64,000 nucleotides of DNA from JAFECT01 sp036501825 (GCA_036501825.1 DASXZP010000026.1:62001-126000), one strand, 5' to 3'. Shown: positions 27,934-37,338, numbered from the stretch's first letter. Made by a program: numbers and translations. Notes: generated by a model not told the origin, from the sequence alone.

Positions 27934-28701
27934 TCATGCGCCGATTTTCTGTTGCGCGAAGTCGCGCCAGGCCATGGCTTCGCTGCGGAACGGACCGCGG
28001 GTCTTGGCGGCGCGGGCGTGGATGTCCTTCAGGAGCGTTTGGGCTTCGTCCTTGCGGCCGACTTCGGCCAGGAAGGCGGCGTAGCGCGCGATCGGCTCGA
28101 GCCCCGGCAGACGGTCATAGGCGGCCTTGTAGGCGCGCTCTGCCTCGCCCAGCCGGCCGAGGCTGTGCAGCGCGCGGGCGCGCAGTAGTTCGCCCTGGGG
28201 CGGCATCAGACCGCCGAGCTTGGCGAGATGCTCGATCTGGCCCAGCGCGTCCTGCGGCCGGTTGAGTTCGAGCTGAGTGCGCGCGCGGCCGAGCAGCAGC
28301 GCCGGATCGTCGGCGTAGAAGCCCTGGGCGGCCCCGCCGTAGAGCTTTTCGGCCTCGTCCCAACGGCCCATGTCCATGGCGGCCTCAGCCAGCTTCATGG
28401 CGTTCTGGACGGTGGGGGCGTCGTCGTAGTCGGTCTTGGCGCGGCGATAGTTGCGGCCCGGGTCGAGGGTCTGTTGCACGCCCTTGCCCAGGCGCCGGGC
28501 CGAGCCGGTCCCGCTCCACTCCGGCAGGAGGATCAGGAAGAAATAGGCCGCCGCGCCGAAGCCTGGGATCGCCAGGATAATCCACAGCCAGTAGAGCTGC
28601 TGGTGCGTGCGGATGACATGAACGCAGCACACCACGATCAGCCCGCCCACCACGATGAGCAGCGGCAGCGGCAGCGAATAAAGCAGCCCAAGCGTCCCCA
28701 T
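27934..28701 (-). CDS. Membrane-anchored TPR protein
   Basis: A 255-residue protein with two N-terminal membrane segments (about 7-27 and 36-60) and a cytosolic helical domain with tetratricopeptide-like repeats (about 85-235, for example M-D-M-G-R-W-D-E-A-E-K-L-Y). The layout resembles hypothetical 'tetratricopeptide repeat' inner-membrane proteins common in Caulobacterales. It is transcribed toward the permease gene, with 1 bp between. Confidence 0.65.
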   Translation of the reverse strand: MGTLGLLYSLPLPLLIVVGGLIVVCCVHVIRTHQQLYWLWIILAIPGFGAAAYFFLILLPEWSGTGSARRLGKGVQQTLDPGRNYRRAKTDYDDAPTVQNAMKLAEAAMDMGRWDEAEKLYGGAAQGFYADDPALLLGRARTQLELNRPQDALGQIEHLAKLGGLMPPQGELLRARALHSLGRLGEAERAYKAAYDRLPGLEPIARYAAFLAEVGRKDEAQTLLKDIHARAAKTRGPFRSEAMAWRDFAQQKIGA

Positions 28702-28761
28702 GGCTATCCCCCTCCGCCTCGATTGGCACGCAAGGATTGCACGGTCAACGCGGCCAAGGCG

Positions 28762-29385
28762 TCAGTCCTCGCCTTCGCGCGCCAGCTTGCGCGGGTCCGC
28801 CTTGGGGGCGGGGGCCAGGCGCAGCACTTCGGCCTGATAGCGCTCGTCCTCGTCGGCGGCGAGCAGGGGCAGGGCGTCGGCGCAGGCGTCGAGCAGCGGG
28901 ACCAGCCACGTCTGGTCGGCCTTGGCGAAGCCGTTCAGCACATAGCCGTGCACCAGGTCCTTGTGGCCCGGATGGCCCACGCCCAGGCGCGCGCGGCGAT
29001 AGTAGGGACCGATGTGGCTGGTGATCGAGCGGATGCCGTTGTGCCCTGCGGCGCCGCCGCCCGCCTTCATGCGAAAGCGTCCTGGCGCGAGATCGATCTC
29101 ATCGTAGAAGACGACGAACTGTTCGGGCGGGACTTTGTAAAAGCGCAGCGCCTCGGCGACCGCGCGGCCGCTGTCGTTCATGTAGGTCTGCGGCTTCATG
29201 ATCAGCGTCTTGACCGCGCCCTTGGGCGTGTCGACCTGACCCTCGCGCACGATCGCCTGAAACTTCGCCCGCTCGGGACCGAAGCGCCAGCGCTCGGCGA
29301 TCACGTCGACGGCCATGAAACCGACGTTGTGGCGATCGGCCTTGTGCTCGGGTCCCGGATTTCCCAGGCCCGCGAGGATCAACAT
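28762..29385 (-). CDS. pth: Peptidyl-tRNA hydrolase
   Basis: A 207-residue enzyme that recycles peptidyl-tRNA. The N-terminal motif reads G-L-G-N-P-G-P-E-H-K-A-D-R-H-N-V-G-F, with catalytic H19. The usual Tyr of G-N-P-G-x-x-Y is His here. The catalytic Asp lies in F-Y-D-E-I-D-L. The C-terminal tail of about 25 residues is slightly longer than in E. coli. It follows rplY by 29 bp, the standard rplY-pth pair. Confidence 0.96.
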   Translation of the reverse strand: MLILAGLGNPGPEHKADRHNVGFMAVDVIAERWRFGPERAKFQAIVREGQVDTPKGAVKTLIMKPQTYMNDSGRAVAEALRFYKVPPEQFVVFYDEIDLAPGRFRMKAGGGAAGHNGIRSITSHIGPYYRRARLGVGHPGHKDLVHGYVLNGFAKADQTWLVPLLDACADALPLLAADEDERYQAEVLRLAPAPKADPRKLAREGED

Positions 29386-29414
29386 GGGTCAGCCTCGAAC
29401 AGCGAGGCCGAGGA

Positions 29415-30071
29415 TCAGCCCTCGGCGCCCGTCTTGCCTTCGCCGGCGGGGGCCGGAGCAACGGCTTCGGCCGGAGCGGCGCCTTCCACCGGAGTCTCGG
29501 CGACTTCCGCCATACGGCCGCCGATGGAGGCGACGACGGTTTCCAGGTTGGTTTCCGCCGCACGCACGCCATGGGGCAGCACCACCTGGTTCAGGCGGAT
29601 CGAGTCGCCGATGTCCAGACCGGTCAGGTCGATGACGATCTCTTCGGGGATGTGGTCGGCCTTGGCCCAGACTTCGATGTCGTGGCGCACGGCGTTCAGG
29701 GCGCCGCCGCGCTTCAGGCCCGGCGAGGCTTCGTGATTCTTGAAGTGCACCGGCACGCCGATGCGGATCTCGGCGTGCTCGTCGACGCGGAAGAGGTCGA
29801 AGTGCACCGGCTTGTCGGTGACCGGGTGGAACTGCACCGCCTTGGCGATGACCGGCTGGATGTCCTTGCCGTGCTTCAGCTTGATCAGGTGGCCGAGCAG
29901 TTTGCCGGTGTAGAGCGCCTTCTTGAACTCGGCGGAGCCGGCCGAGATCGCGACGGGGCCGAGTGCGCCGCCGTACAGCACGCCGGGGACCCGGTCCTCG
30001 CGCCGCGCGCTGCGGGCGGCGCCCGTTCCGGTGCGCTCGCGGACTTCGACGTTCAGCACGATATCGGCCAT
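29415..30071 (-). CDS. rplY: 50S ribosomal protein L25/Ctc (long form)
   Basis: A 218-residue bL25 of the CTC type: the 5S-rRNA-binding domain (about 1-95, with R-E-R-T-G-T-G-A-A-R-S) plus the C-terminal beta domain (to about 185) and an acidic Ala/Glu/Pro tail. It is co-directional with pth. Its leader contains a GC hairpin at about 30089-30112 followed on the minus strand by GTTTCGTTT, which may be an attenuator or a terminator of the upstream gene. Confidence 0.95.
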   Translation of the reverse strand: MADIVLNVEVRERTGTGAARSARREDRVPGVLYGGALGPVAISAGSAEFKKALYTGKLLGHLIKLKHGKDIQPVIAKAVQFHPVTDKPVHFDLFRVDEHAEIRIGVPVHFKNHEASPGLKRGGALNAVRHDIEVWAKADHIPEEIVIDLTGLDIGDSIRLNQVVLPHGVRAAETNLETVVASIGGRMAEVAETPVEGAAPAEAVAPAPAGEGKTGAEG

Positions 30072-30238
30072 GGCCTTGCCTCTAAACGAAACCGCCGCGC
30101 GTCCCGCGCGGCGTTATGGGAGAAGGGTGAGCCCCGGAATTGGGCCCGAATTCAAGAGCGCGGCTTAATACAGGCTTCCGCCCCCAGGCGCAACCCGGCC
30201 CCTGAGCGGACAACGCCCCGGGGCCGGACGGCGGGTCC

Positions 30239-31450
30239 TCAGTGTTTCCTCTTCCTGGCCGGGCGGTGGGCCGCCTTGCCCTTCTTGGCCTTGGCGGCCG
30301 CGGCCTTGGCAGCCTTTTCGGCGTCCATGCGGGTGACTTCGAGCACGTCCGGTGCGGCGGTGCCGGCCATCTTCTGCAGGCAGGTGCCGGTGTCGCTGAG
30401 CGCGTGTTTGCCCAGGCAGAACATGTCCTCGTAGTTGGGCTTGGCCACCGCCAGGCACTGGTAGTGGTTCAGCTTGGCCAGGCTCAGGCAGCGGGGGCCG
30501 ATGCCTTCCTCCATCATGGCCGAGATCTGGGCGTTGTTGTCGTCGCCGGCCGCGCCGAGCACCGCCAGGGCGGCAATGGCCAGGCCCCGGTAGACGCCTT
30601 CGGTATAGGGCGCCGTCTCAGGCGCGGGGGCCGCCGCAGCGACCGGCGCGCCGCCGGCGGGGGCGCTCAGCAGCGAAGTGCTCGAGAGCATGGCCGCACC
30701 GGTGGCGGCGGGGGCGGCGGCCATGGCCGTGGCCGGGTTGGTCGAGGCGGCGACCGGCAGCGGCGGGGCCGGTTCGATGCCCGTCCCGGTGATCGCGGCC
30801 TGGAGCAGCGCCGACGACTCGGCCAGGTCCGCCGCGACCGGGTTGTCGCCCAGCTGCTTGGCGGCGGCGAGGCGGCCGGTGGGGTCCGCGATCGTCTGCT
30901 TGGACCAGGGCTGCCTTTGCACGTCATAGGCGGCCTGTTTGATCGCGGCGCCGGCCTTCATCAGCGACGCGCCGTCGGCGGTCAGGCGCTCGACCACGTG
31001 GGTGGCGGCCAGGGAAGCGCCGGGAATCTGGGCGGCGTAGCGGGGGTCGGAATAGATCAGGTTGACCAGCTGGGCGCGCCCGGCCGGGTCCTTGGCGTAG
31101 ACCTTCACCGCCGCCACGAAATCGGGGTCCTGCAACGCCACGATGGCGGCGTAGGCGACGGCGCCGTGAGCCAGCTGGTCCGGCTGCCAGGTCTCACCGG
31201 TCTTCAGTTCGCTCTGCACCTGATTGCCGTCGGTGAAGGCCGCGCTGAGCACGGAGGCCTGGTGCAGGTAGTCCTCGTAAACCGCGGCGGCCGAAACCAC
31301 GCTGGTCGAGAGCGAGGTGGGGGGCGGGGGCGGCGGGGCCACGATCACCGGCGGCTCGGGCGGCGGCACGGGCTTCTTCCAGCCGGCGAGGCCGAGAACG
31401 GAAGCCAGGACGAGCACGGCGGCGCCGGCTCGGAGGTGGGAAGACGTCAT
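30239..31450 (-). CDS. Exported Ala/Pro-rich hypothetical protein, lipobox-like but without Cys
   Basis: A 403-residue protein. Its N-terminus (M-T-S-S-H-L-R, then a hydrophobic core ending L-G-L-A-G-W) looks like a lipoprotein signal in which the lipid-attachment Cys is Trp. A proline stretch follows (about 27-45), then a helical domain (50-220), an Ala/Pro linker and a C-terminal domain with four Cys (C-L-S-L, Q-C-L-A-V, M-F-C-L-G, T-C-L-Q-K). The tail is Lys/Ala-rich. I do not recognise a family. It lies between prs and rplY on the same strand. Confidence 0.6.
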   Translation of the reverse strand: MTSSHLRAGAAVLVLASVLGLAGWKKPVPPPEPPVIVAPPPPPPTSLSTSVVSAAAVYEDYLHQASVLSAAFTDGNQVQSELKTGETWQPDQLAHGAVAYAAIVALQDPDFVAAVKVYAKDPAGRAQLVNLIYSDPRYAAQIPGASLAATHVVERLTADGASLMKAGAAIKQAAYDVQRQPWSKQTIADPTGRLAAAKQLGDNPVAADLAESSALLQAAITGTGIEPAPPLPVAASTNPATAMAAAPAATGAAMLSSTSLLSAPAGGAPVAAAAPAPETAPYTEGVYRGLAIAALAVLGAAGDDNNAQISAMMEEGIGPRCLSLAKLNHYQCLAVAKPNYEDMFCLGKHALSDTGTCLQKMAGTAAPDVLEVTRMDAEKAAKAAAAKAKKGKAAHRPARKRKH

Positions 31451-31634
31451 CGGGGGCTGACCCTAAGCTGTGCGACGGAAGCGCCGCTCGGCGGCGGCCT
31501 TGGCCTTCACTATAGCGGCCTTCGGCGGACGATTCGACCCGGGTGCGACGCCGGCGCTTTCACGTTTATTGTGAGCGGCTTGCGGGCGGAAAACCGCTTC
31601 ACACTTTTCCTCAAGCCGCTTTGTCGCGAACGCC

Positions 31635-32567
31635 CTAATCGAACAGCTTGGAGACGGACTCTTCGTTGGCGATGCGGCGGATGGCTTCGCCGATCAGGGG
31701 GGCGACCGGCACGGTGCGCAGCTTGCCCGCGGCCGCGCCCTGCGGCTGTTCGATGGAGTCGGTGATCACCAGCTCCTTCAGGATCGACTTGCTGACCCGG
31801 TCCATGGCCGCGCCGGACAGCACGCCGTGGCTGACGTAGGCGGAGACCTCGGTCGCGCCGCGGTCGATCAGCGCCTGGGCCGCGTTCACCAGGGTGCCGG
31901 CGGAATCGACGATGTCGTCGAACAGGATGCAGCGGCGGCCCGACACGTCGCCCACGATGTTCATAACCTCGCTCTCGCCCGCGCGCGGACGGCGCTTGTC
32001 GACGATGGCGATGTCGGCATTCAGACGGTCGGCCAACGCGCGGACCCGTACCACGCCGCCCACGTCGGGGGAGACGATCATCAGTTCCTTGGCCTCGGGG
32101 TAGTTGGCCTTGATGTCGCGCGCCATCACCGGAATGGCGACCAGGTTGTCGGTCGGGATGTCGAAGAAGCCCTGGATCTGACCGGCGTGCAGATCCATCG
32201 TCAGCACCCGGTCCGCGCCGGCGCGGGTGATCAGGTTGGCGACCAGCTTGGCCGAGATGGGCGTGCGGCCGCCGGTCTTCCGGTCCTGCCGGGCGTAGCC
32301 GAAGTAAGGCATCACCGCGGTGATCCGCTTGGCCGAGGCGCGCTTCAGCGCATCGATGCAGATCAAGAGCTCCATCAGGTTGTCGTTGGCCGGGGCCGAG
32401 GTGGACTGGATGACGAAGACGTCCTCGCCACGGACGTTCTCTTCGACCACCACGAAGACCTCGTTGTCGGCGAACCGGCGCACGTCCGCCTTGGTCAGGG
32501 GCACGTCGAGGTGGTCGCCGATGGCCTGGGCCAGGGACCGGTTGGAATTTCCCGACAGGAGTTTCAT
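31635..32567 (-). CDS. prs: Ribose-phosphate pyrophosphokinase (PRPP synthetase)
   Basis: Makes PRPP from ribose 5-phosphate and ATP for nucleotide, His and Trp synthesis. From ATG at 32567 it has 310 residues, the normal size; the frame is open to 32585. The motifs L-H-A-G-Q-I-Q-G-F-F-D-I-P and the PRPP loop C-I-L-F-D-D-I-V-D-S-A-G-T-L are present. It is divergent from the amidohydrolase gene. Confidence 0.97.
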   Translation of the reverse strand: MKLLSGNSNRSLAQAIGDHLDVPLTKADVRRFADNEVFVVVEENVRGEDVFVIQSTSAPANDNLMELLICIDALKRASAKRITAVMPYFGYARQDRKTGGRTPISAKLVANLITRAGADRVLTMDLHAGQIQGFFDIPTDNLVAIPVMARDIKANYPEAKELMIVSPDVGGVVRVRALADRLNADIAIVDKRRPRAGESEVMNIVGDVSGRRCILFDDIVDSAGTLVNAAQALIDRGATEVSAYVSHGVLSGAAMDRVSKSILKELVITDSIEQPQGAAAGKLRTVPVAPLIGEAIRRIANEESVSKLFD

Positions 32568-32691
32568 GGAGGCCCTCGACCGCATATGGCGGGGGTTCTA
32601 GCAGCCGTCCGCCTGCGGACAAGCCCGGGACGGTGGCGCGCGCCCGGCTTTTGTGCGATCCCGGCGTCCTGCCCGATGCGGAGGTGTATTG

Positions 32692-33936
32692 ATGTCCCAG
32701 GTTCTGTTCGAAAACGCCCGGATCTTCGACGGTTTCAGCGAAGATTGCGCCGAAGGGATGTCGGTCCTGGTCGAGGACGGCCTCATCCGGGAGGTCTCGG
32801 ACAGGCCGATCGCGGCGGCGGGGGCCCAGAAGCTCGACGTCCGGGGCAAGACCCTGATGCCCGGTCTCATCGACGGGCACATCCACGCCTATGCCTCGGA
32901 CGTGAGCGTGCAGAAGATCGATTCCGCCGGCGAGCCGTACCGGACCGCTTTCGCGGCCAAGATGCTCGGTCACGCGCTGGACTGTGGGTTCACCACCATG
33001 CGCGACATCGGCGGCGGCGACTGGTCGCTGTCGCGCGCGATCGAGGACCGGCTGATCCGGGCGCCTCGGTTCTTCTACGCCGGCAAGATACTGTCGATGA
33101 CCGGCGGCCACGGCGACATGCGCCAGATGTCGGAGAAGCACCACAACCACGGCTATTGCTCGTGCTGTGACCACAACACCGTCGCGGTGATCGCCGACGG
33201 CGTCGACGAATGCCTGAAGGCCGTGCGCGAGGAACTGCGCCGCGGCGCCCACTGCATCAAGATCATGGGCTCAGGCGGGGTGGCTTCGCCCACCGATCCG
33301 ATCTGGATGAATCAGTACCGCGAGGACGAAATCCGCGCCATCGTCGGCGAGTGCACCGAACGGCGCACCTACGTCTCGTCGCACTGCCACCCGGTCAGCG
33401 CCATCCGCCGCAGCGTCGAGTACGGGGTGCGCTGCATCGAGCACGGCACGCTGATGGACGAGGAGACGGCGACGTTCGTCGCCGAACGCGGCGCCTACGT
33501 CATCCCGACCATGGCGATCATCTTCGCCCTGATCGAGATGGGCAAGCAGCTCGGGTTCCCGAAACAGAGCCAGGAGAAGGCGGAAATCGCCATGAAGGCC
33601 GCCATCGTGGGCATGGACTATATGCGCAAGGCGGGGGTGAAGATCGGCTTCGGCACCGACCTGCTGGGCGCCACCTACACCCAGCAGTGCCGCGAGTTCA
33701 CCCACCGCAGTGAGGTGTTCAAGCCGGTCGAAATCCTGCGCCAGGCGACCTCCATGAACGCGGAGATCATGCTGCACGAGGGCAAGCTGGGGTGCGTGAA
33801 GGCCGACGCCTACGCCGACCTCCTCGTAGTCGACGGCGACCCGCTGAAGGACATCAGCCTGCTCGCCCAGGACGGCCAGAAGCTCGACGTGATCATGCGC
33901 GCCGGCGAGCTGGTGAAGAACCGATTGGGGACATGA
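32692..33936 (+). CDS. Amidohydrolase-superfamily metal-dependent hydrolase
   Basis: A 414-residue protein of the imidazolonepropionase/prolidase-like amidohydrolase group. The metal motif H-x-H is in G-L-I-D-G-H-I-H-A-Y, followed by K-I-M-G-S-G-G-V (carboxylysine position), S-S-H-C-H and G-T-D-L-L-G. GGAGG lies 7 bp before the ATG. Substrate is unknown; relatives hydrolyse X-Pro or carboxypeptide bonds. Its stop codon lies inside the repeat at 33927-33947, so its last residues L-G-T are encoded by that repeat. Confidence 0.85.
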   Translation: MSQVLFENARIFDGFSEDCAEGMSVLVEDGLIREVSDRPIAAAGAQKLDVRGKTLMPGLIDGHIHAYASDVSVQKIDSAGEPYRTAFAAKMLGHALDCGFTTMRDIGGGDWSLSRAIEDRLIRAPRFFYAGKILSMTGGHGDMRQMSEKHHNHGYCSCCDHNTVAVIADGVDECLKAVREELRRGAHCIKIMGSGGVASPTDPIWMNQYREDEIRAIVGECTERRTYVSSHCHPVSAIRRSVEYGVRCIEHGTLMDEETATFVAERGAYVIPTMAIIFALIEMGKQLGFPKQSQEKAEIAMKAAIVGMDYMRKAGVKIGFGTDLLGATYTQQCREFTHRSEVFKPVEILRQATSMNAEIMLHEGKLGCVKADAYADLLVVDGDPLKDISLLAQDGQKLDVIMRAGELVKNRLGT

Positions 33937-34062
33937 TACCTATCCCCTCAAGGGCGCAGGGCTGACCTCATCTGAAACGCGGGGATAGGTTTCGTGTCCC
34001 CCCGTACGCGCGGCACATTGGGGGGACACGATACTTATCCTGCGGATAAGCATCATGTCCCC
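33927..34062. repeat. Four-unit REP-like array between converging genes
   Basis: A unit GGGGACAYGATACYTATCC occurs four times: plus orientation at 33927-33947 and 34022-34040, reverse orientation at 33981-34001 and 34044-34062. They form two nested hairpins; the second pair is separated by TGC. The outermost units each contain GGGGACATGA, which supplies the stop codon of the gene that runs into the array from its side. No RAYT transposase gene is in the window. Confidence 0.85.
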
Positions 34063-34832
34063 AGCGCAATTGCCGACAAGAGCCGCCCGTAATCGGCTTC
34101 GCCGTGTTTGAAGGCTCGGCGGTTGGAGAAGAACCGCGCTTCGTCGGCGCAGGTGTCGCAGCCGACCCATTCTGCCTCGCCGACGCCGGCTTGTTCCAGG
34201 CGCCAGAGCACGAAGGACGGCAGGTCGAACAGGCGTTTGTCCGCTTCGGCGCCCGGCGCGAAGAAGCGCTCGCTGCCCGGGTCGTGAGCGGTGAAGCGTT
34301 CGAGGAACTCGAGGCCCACTTCGTAGCTCTTGGGTCCGATGCAGGGGCCGACGGCGGCGGTGATCCGGCGCGGATCGGCGCCAAGCGCCTGCATGGCTGA
34401 GACCGCGCTCTGCACCACGCCGTCGAGCGCGCCTTTCCAGCCGGCGTGGGCGCTGGCCACGATGCGCGCCTCGGCGTCCGCAAACAGCACCGGCGCGCAG
34501 TCGGCCGACAGGGCGGCGCAGGCGATCCCCGGCGTGACGGTGACGATGGCGTCGCCCTCGGGCCGCTCGTCGCCCCAGGGCGCATCGGCGACGCGAACGA
34601 TGGTCGAGTGAATCTGGTAGCAGGAGTTCAGCGCGTCCGGCGCCACGCCCATCGAGGCGGCGCAACGGCGCCGGTTTTCGACCACCGCTGAGGGATCGTC
34701 CTGGGAGCCGCGCCCGACGTTGAGGCTTGCATACAGGCCCTGCGAAACTCCGCCTTCGCGCGTGAAGAAGGCGTGGCGCACGCCAGGCAGGCGCGACAGC
34801 TTTGCAGAGGTGATCGGTGCAGGCGCGCTCAT
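34053..34832 (-). CDS. pgeF: PgeF/YfiH-type peptidoglycan editing factor (laccase-domain)
   Basis: A 259-residue polyphenol-oxidase-fold enzyme that edits wrongly made peptidoglycan precursors. The metal ligands are in C-Y-Q-I-H-S-T, S-A-D-C-A-P-V-L and S-A-H-A-G-W-K-G. The ATG at 34832 overlaps the midA stop by 4 bp. Its C-terminus L-G-T-stop comes from the repeat at 34044-34062. Confidence 0.9.
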   Translation of the reverse strand: MSAPAPITSAKLSRLPGVRHAFFTREGGVSQGLYASLNVGRGSQDDPSAVVENRRRCAASMGVAPDALNSCYQIHSTIVRVADAPWGDERPEGDAIVTVTPGIACAALSADCAPVLFADAEARIVASAHAGWKGALDGVVQSAVSAMQALGADPRRITAAVGPCIGPKSYEVGLEFLERFTAHDPGSERFFAPGAEADKRLFDLPSFVLWRLEQAGVGEAEWVGCDTCADEARFFSNRRAFKHGEADYGRLLSAIALGT

Positions 34833-35902
34833 GCGGCGTCCTCGAAACCCGGCGGGGTGAAACCCTGTGCATGAACCGCGCAGGCCTTGAACAGGGTCCC
34901 CATCTGCTCCGGATCGATCAGTCGCGCAAGCTGGCGCGCGACCGTGTCGGCGAGCTCCGGCCGCAATGCGGACAGCGACGCCGCGCGTTGTCGAATGCCG
35001 AGCCGTTCCAGGAACAGGCCTTGGGGCAGGATCGCCGTGGTCTGCGCCTGCGCGCGCGCTGCAGCCAAGACGGCAGGGAAATCCGCCCACACCGTCAGGT
35101 CCGCGCCGCCGGGATCTTCGAGCGGATCGACCTTGCGATGTTTCGACAGGGCCTGCAGCGTGTCGCCCGGTCCCGGCGCGTCTCGACCGTAATCGATCAG
35201 CAACGCCGCGCCGCCCTGACGTGCGATGCGCTCGCCGAGTTCAACGCCGAGCGCCGCCTGAGTTTCAGAGACTTCCCAAATCACGTCGGGTTGCGCGTCG
35301 TCAGGGACCGCGTCGGGCTTCACGGCGGGGCGCAGGCCCCAGGTGAGTTTGCCGTCTTCTTTCACGCCCACGCGGCGTTCAGCCCAGCCGCGATCGGTGC
35401 GCAGGAATTGGCGCGCGGGCAGGCAGTCGAGGAATTCGTTGGCGATGAGGATAAGCGGCGCGTCGCCCGGCAGGTCGTCCACGCACGCGATCCACTGCGG
35501 CGCCAGCGGCGCGTCGCGCAGCAGGAGCACCTGACTTTTAATCAGGGGGCCTGAGGTTTCCACGAGGCGCAGACGCGCCGCGGCGATGAACGCCGGGTCG
35601 AGCTTCGCCGCGCGCAAGGCGTCGCTCATCAGCGCGCCTTCGCCCGGTCCGAGCTCCACGAGATAGAAGGGGTTCGGCGCGCCCATCCGCCGCCAGGTCT
35701 CCACCGCCCACAGGCCGGTCAGTTCGCCGAACATCTGCGAGACCATCGGCGCGGTGACGAAGTCGCCGTCCGCGCCCAGCGCCGGCCGCGTCGCGTAATA
35801 GCCGTCCTGCGGATCGTGCAGGCAGCGGGTCATGTAGTCGGCGACGCTGATCGGGCCGTCGGCGGCGATCTCCGCCGCCAAACGATCGGCCAGTCGGCTC
35901 AT
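34829..35902 (-). CDS. MidA/NDUFAF7-family SAM-dependent methyltransferase
   Basis: A 357-residue class I methyltransferase. The SAM loop is V-E-L-G-P-G-E-G-A-L-M, followed by N-E-F-L-D-C-L-P-A-R-Q-F, typical of the DUF185 family. The mitochondrial member dimethylates an Arg of complex I; the bacterial role is presumed similar. The ATG at 35902 overlaps the lgt stop by 4 bp (35899-35902), and its stop overlaps pgeF in the same way. Confidence 0.9.
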   Translation of the reverse strand: MSRLADRLAAEIAADGPISVADYMTRCLHDPQDGYYATRPALGADGDFVTAPMVSQMFGELTGLWAVETWRRMGAPNPFYLVELGPGEGALMSDALRAAKLDPAFIAAARLRLVETSGPLIKSQVLLLRDAPLAPQWIACVDDLPGDAPLILIANEFLDCLPARQFLRTDRGWAERRVGVKEDGKLTWGLRPAVKPDAVPDDAQPDVIWEVSETQAALGVELGERIARQGGAALLIDYGRDAPGPGDTLQALSKHRKVDPLEDPGGADLTVWADFPAVLAAARAQAQTTAILPQGLFLERLGIRQRAASLSALRPELADTVARQLARLIDPEQMGTLFKACAVHAQGFTPPGFEDAA

Positions 35903-36831
35903 TCGGCCGGTTGCTTGCGCGCGGCCCAGATCAGCCACACGCCGCCGAGGATCATCGGGATGCACAGGATCATGCCCATGGTGATCCAACCCGTCAGCGC
36001 GACGGGCATGAACTGGTCCGGCTCACGCACGTTCTCGAGCGCCAGGCGCGACAGGCCGTAGCCCAACAGAAACACGCCGGTGGCGATGCCCGGCCGTTTC
36101 AACCACCCGAGTTTGTACGCGCCCCAAGCCAGTACGCAGAACAGCACAAGGCCCTCGAGACCGGCTTCATAGAGCTGGCTCGGATGCCGCGGACCCACGG
36201 GACAGCCGCCCTGCGTGTGCAGAATGTTGTCGTTGCAGAAGGTCACGCCCCAGGGGAGCTTGGTCGGGCGCCCCCACAGCTCGCCGTTGATGAAGTTGGC
36301 GATGCGGCCGAAGAACAGACCGACGGGCGCCACCGGGGCGATCACGTCGCCAAGACGCCAGACGTTCTGCGGACTCGACAGACGGAAGGTGTTGACGAAC
36401 GCAGCCCCGCTCCAGCTGCCGTTCAGGCCGCGCCAAGCGTAGAGGATCAGCGCGAGCGCGACGCCGATCAGACCGCCGTGGAAGCTCATCCCGCCGTCCC
36501 AGATCTTCAGGATGTTGAGCGGGTGCTCCCAGAACGACGACTGCGACGATCCGTAAAACAGCACGTAACCAAAACGGCCGCCCAGGATGATGCCCATGGT
36601 CAGCCACAGCACCAGGTCATCGAGCTGTCGCGTCTGAATCGGCGGCCCGCGCTCACCCCACAGCTTCTGGTTCTTGAGCAGCCGCGCGGCGTAAAGCCAG
36701 CCCAGCACGATGCCGGTGATATAGGCCAGCGCGTACCAGCGGATCCCGATCGGTCCGACGTTCAGGCCGAACACATGGAACGGTCCATAGGGACCAAGCG
36801 CATAGGGGTTGAAGTTCGGAATCTGCAGCAC
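35899..36831 (-). CDS. lgt: Prolipoprotein diacylglyceryl transferase
   Basis: A 310-residue inner-membrane enzyme that puts diacylglycerol on the lipobox Cys of preprolipoproteins. It has about seven membrane helices, the H-G-G-L-I-G-V-A motif, and the Lgt signature G-R-I-A-N-F-I-N-G-E-L-W-G-R-P-T. It begins at GTG 36831. First gene of the overlapping lgt-midA-pgeF operon, divergent from ubiK. Confidence 0.96.
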   Translation of the reverse strand: MLQIPNFNPYALGPYGPFHVFGLNVGPIGIRWYALAYITGIVLGWLYAARLLKNQKLWGERGPPIQTRQLDDLVLWLTMGIILGGRFGYVLFYGSSQSSFWEHPLNILKIWDGGMSFHGGLIGVALALILYAWRGLNGSWSGAAFVNTFRLSSPQNVWRLGDVIAPVAPVGLFFGRIANFINGELWGRPTKLPWGVTFCNDNILHTQGGCPVGPRHPSQLYEAGLEGLVLFCVLAWGAYKLGWLKRPGIATGVFLLGYGLSRLALENVREPDQFMPVALTGWITMGMILCIPMILGGVWLIWAARKQPAE

Positions 36832-36986
36832 GGGCCGCCTCGCGGTTGGGTCGAGCCCCGTTTAGCAAGCGTCAGCGCCGTCGTCGCCCCCGAAGGCGCC
36901 CGGTCGCCAAGCGGACCGATCCTGCCTATATGACCGCCTGCGACCCGACTTTTCCCCAGAAATCAATCCACCTGGACTTAGCCTTC

Positions 36987-37244
36987 ATGCACAGCCGCAA
37001 TCCCCTTCTCGACGAGTTCGCCAAGCTGACCACCCAGGCCGTGGGCATCGCCCAGGCGGCCGGCGATGAGGCCAAGGCGGCGTTTCGGGCCCAGGCGGAC
37101 CGCTTCGCGGCCGAGCTCGACCTTATCCGGCGCGATGAGTTTGACGCGCTGAAGGCGCAAGTCGCGGCTTTGCAAGAGGAAGTGGCCGCCCTCAAGGCGG
37201 GAACGTCCACAGGTCAAACTCCCCCCAGGGACGACGCCCGTTGA
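36987..37244 (+). CDS. ubiK: UbiK-like ubiquinone biosynthesis accessory factor
   Basis: An 85-residue BMFP-type protein that helps aerobic ubiquinone synthesis in other proteobacteria. It starts M-H-S-R-N-P-L-L-D-E-F-A-K-L and contains a C-terminal coiled coil, D-E-F-D-A-L-K-A-Q-V-A-A-L. A longer reading from an upstream ATG is possible (adding about 20 residues), but the family begins near 36987. Confidence 0.8.
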   Translation: MHSRNPLLDEFAKLTTQAVGIAQAAGDEAKAAFRAQADRFAAELDLIRRDEFDALKAQVAALQEEVAALKAGTSTGQTPPRDDAR

Positions 37245-37338
37245 GACTTTCTAAAGGGGGCGGGTACGCTCATAGGGAGGGGCGTGAGTCGGACGCCTTC
37301 CAGGCGTCGCCGGCGCACACCGGCCGAAGGAGGATCGG

